64,000 bases of DNA from Tilletiopsis washingtonensis (Eukaryota > Basidiomycota > Exobasidiomycetes > Entylomatales), in contig NW_020312018.1 of NCBI RefSeq assembly GCF_003144115.1, positions 357,658 to 421,657 of the forward strand. The letters run 5' to 3'. The position numbers were made by a program, and so were the translations under genes. A model generated the notes under the pieces. It did no database searches and was not told the origin of the DNA. It saw only the letters and a list, made by a program, of their open reading frames with translations. Of the stretch, positions 63,534 through 64,000 are shown one piece after another; the stretch's first letter is position 1; every line of letters begins with the position of its first letter.

Positions 63534-64000
63534 TCAGTCGTCGAACTGCAGCATGTCCATGGCATCGCCGCCAAAGTCGGGCTGCGCCTCGAGCTGCTGC
63601 TGCAGCTGCGCGTCGTCCCAGAGCAGCGGCTCGGAGGGGTCTGCGAGCGCGGCCGGAGGTGCCGCAGCGGCCGTCGTGGCGGCGCTGGCCTCGCGCTCGG
63701 CGTCCTCCTTAGCCTTGACCTCCTCGGCCGTCAAGAAGCGCCCGCCCGGACCGCGCGGTCGGCGCATGGCGTGCTTGTGCCGAGACTCGTGCTGGTACGG
63801 TTGCTGGGCGGTGGCGAGATGCTGGTCAGCGTCGCCGACAGGACAAGGAGCCGGGCTCGTCTCACCTTTGCCACCTCAAGGCCAAGCCGCCGCGCTTCGG
63901 CCGCAGCCTCGATGACCTCGCGCTTGCGCCGCTGCAGGATGCGGGCACGCGCAGCACGGCGCTTGAGGATGCGGTGGTACTGCTTTGCGTTGACGTAGAG
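63534..64000 (-). CDS. HAP2: HAP2/NF-YA CCAAT-binding factor subunit, partial (3' end)
   Basis: DNA-contacting subunit of the CCAAT-binding factor. The gene runs off the right edge; its C-terminal part is inside, stop at 63534. The exon at the edge encodes LYVNAKQYHRILKRR, the A1 helix that contacts the NF-YB/NF-YC dimer. After an intron at about 63802-63866 (GTGAGA to CAG) comes YQHESRHKHAMRRPRGPGGRF, the A2 DNA-recognition region. The C-terminal tail is acidic and Ala/Gln-rich, ending GGDAMDMLQFDD. Oddly, the linker between A1 and A2 is about 31 residues from the KRR to the PY of PYQHESR, where canonical NF-YA has about 18 to 19; the intron falls at the end of the extra part. The family is certain, the exon join less so. 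Confidence 0.93.

Noticed and set aside
1-64000. tRNA or rRNA genes, CRISPR arrays, transposase or reverse-transcriptase genes
   Set aside because: Nothing that I could recognise; a tRNAscan-type search would settle the tRNA question.

Overview
The window reads as nuclear DNA of a basidiomycete fungus, most likely a smut-related or yeast-like lineage. It is strongly GC-rich. Genes are closely packed on both strands and are cut by many short introns, mostly about 50-80 nt, with GTGAGT/GTGCGT donors and CAG or TAG acceptors. The gene set is fungal: a chitin synthase export chaperone, a Sec14-like CRAL-TRIO protein, an alpha-arrestin with PPxY tails, exocyst Sec8, Ku80 and a HAP2/NF-YA factor. 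I saw no mobile-element coding sequence, rRNA, CRISPR array or convincing tRNA.

Layout. 0.8-2.5 kb (+): an eleven-exon G-protein alpha subunit with a 9-nt microexon. 3.0-4.4 kb (-): a multi-exon protein with an AhpD-like CxxC. 5.3-6.3 kb (+): unknown. 6.6-7.9 kb (-): an intronless FAD monooxygenase. 8.7-9.8 kb (+): a haloacid-dehalogenase-like hydrolase. 9.9-12.3 kb (-): a CRAL-TRIO lipid-transfer protein. 12.3-15.6 kb: a gene-poor stretch holding a cluster of long imperfect palindromes and a (CACACG)n microsatellite. 15.6-16.9 kb (-): a secreted, probably GPI-anchored ThuA-like protein. 17.2-18.8 kb (+): a mitochondrial carrier. 19.2-23.7 kb (-): a 1,473-residue disordered protein. 25.7-26.9 kb (+): a FAF1/C1orf131-type ribosome-assembly factor. 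27.2-29.3 kb (-): a ZIP metal transporter. 30.6-32.0 kb (+): ribosomal protein eS8. 32.5-33.7 kb (-): a METTL21-type methyltransferase. 34.5-40.1 kb (+): Sec8. 40.2-41.1 kb (-): mitochondrial uL22. 41.7-44.1 kb (+): an alpha-arrestin. 45.8-48.9 kb (+): an unknown 1,021-residue protein. 49.4-51.4 kb (-): Chs7. 51.9-52.3 kb (+): DPM2, whose first coding exon is only the ATG. 52.8-54.6 kb (-): a glutamine-rich nuclear-type protein. 55.8-56.4 kb (+): a 104-residue amphipathic membrane protein. 56.7-60.3 kb (+): Ku80. 60.3-61.2 kb (-): an unknown membrane protein. 61.6-63.0 kb (-): ribosomal protein uL18. 63.5-64.0 kb (-): the 3' part of HAP2/NF-YA.

The genes form no single pathway. Most are housekeeping: translation, secretion and cell wall, DNA repair, lipid and metal transport, signalling. 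They sit head-to-head or tail-to-tail with short spacers, so many promoters are probably bidirectional and several 3' ends must nearly touch. The FAD monooxygenase is the one gene whose architecture stands apart. The best candidate for something undescribed is the palindrome cluster at about 12.4-15.3 kb. Exon coordinates come from reading frames and splice-site logic by eye; no transcript data or database search was available.
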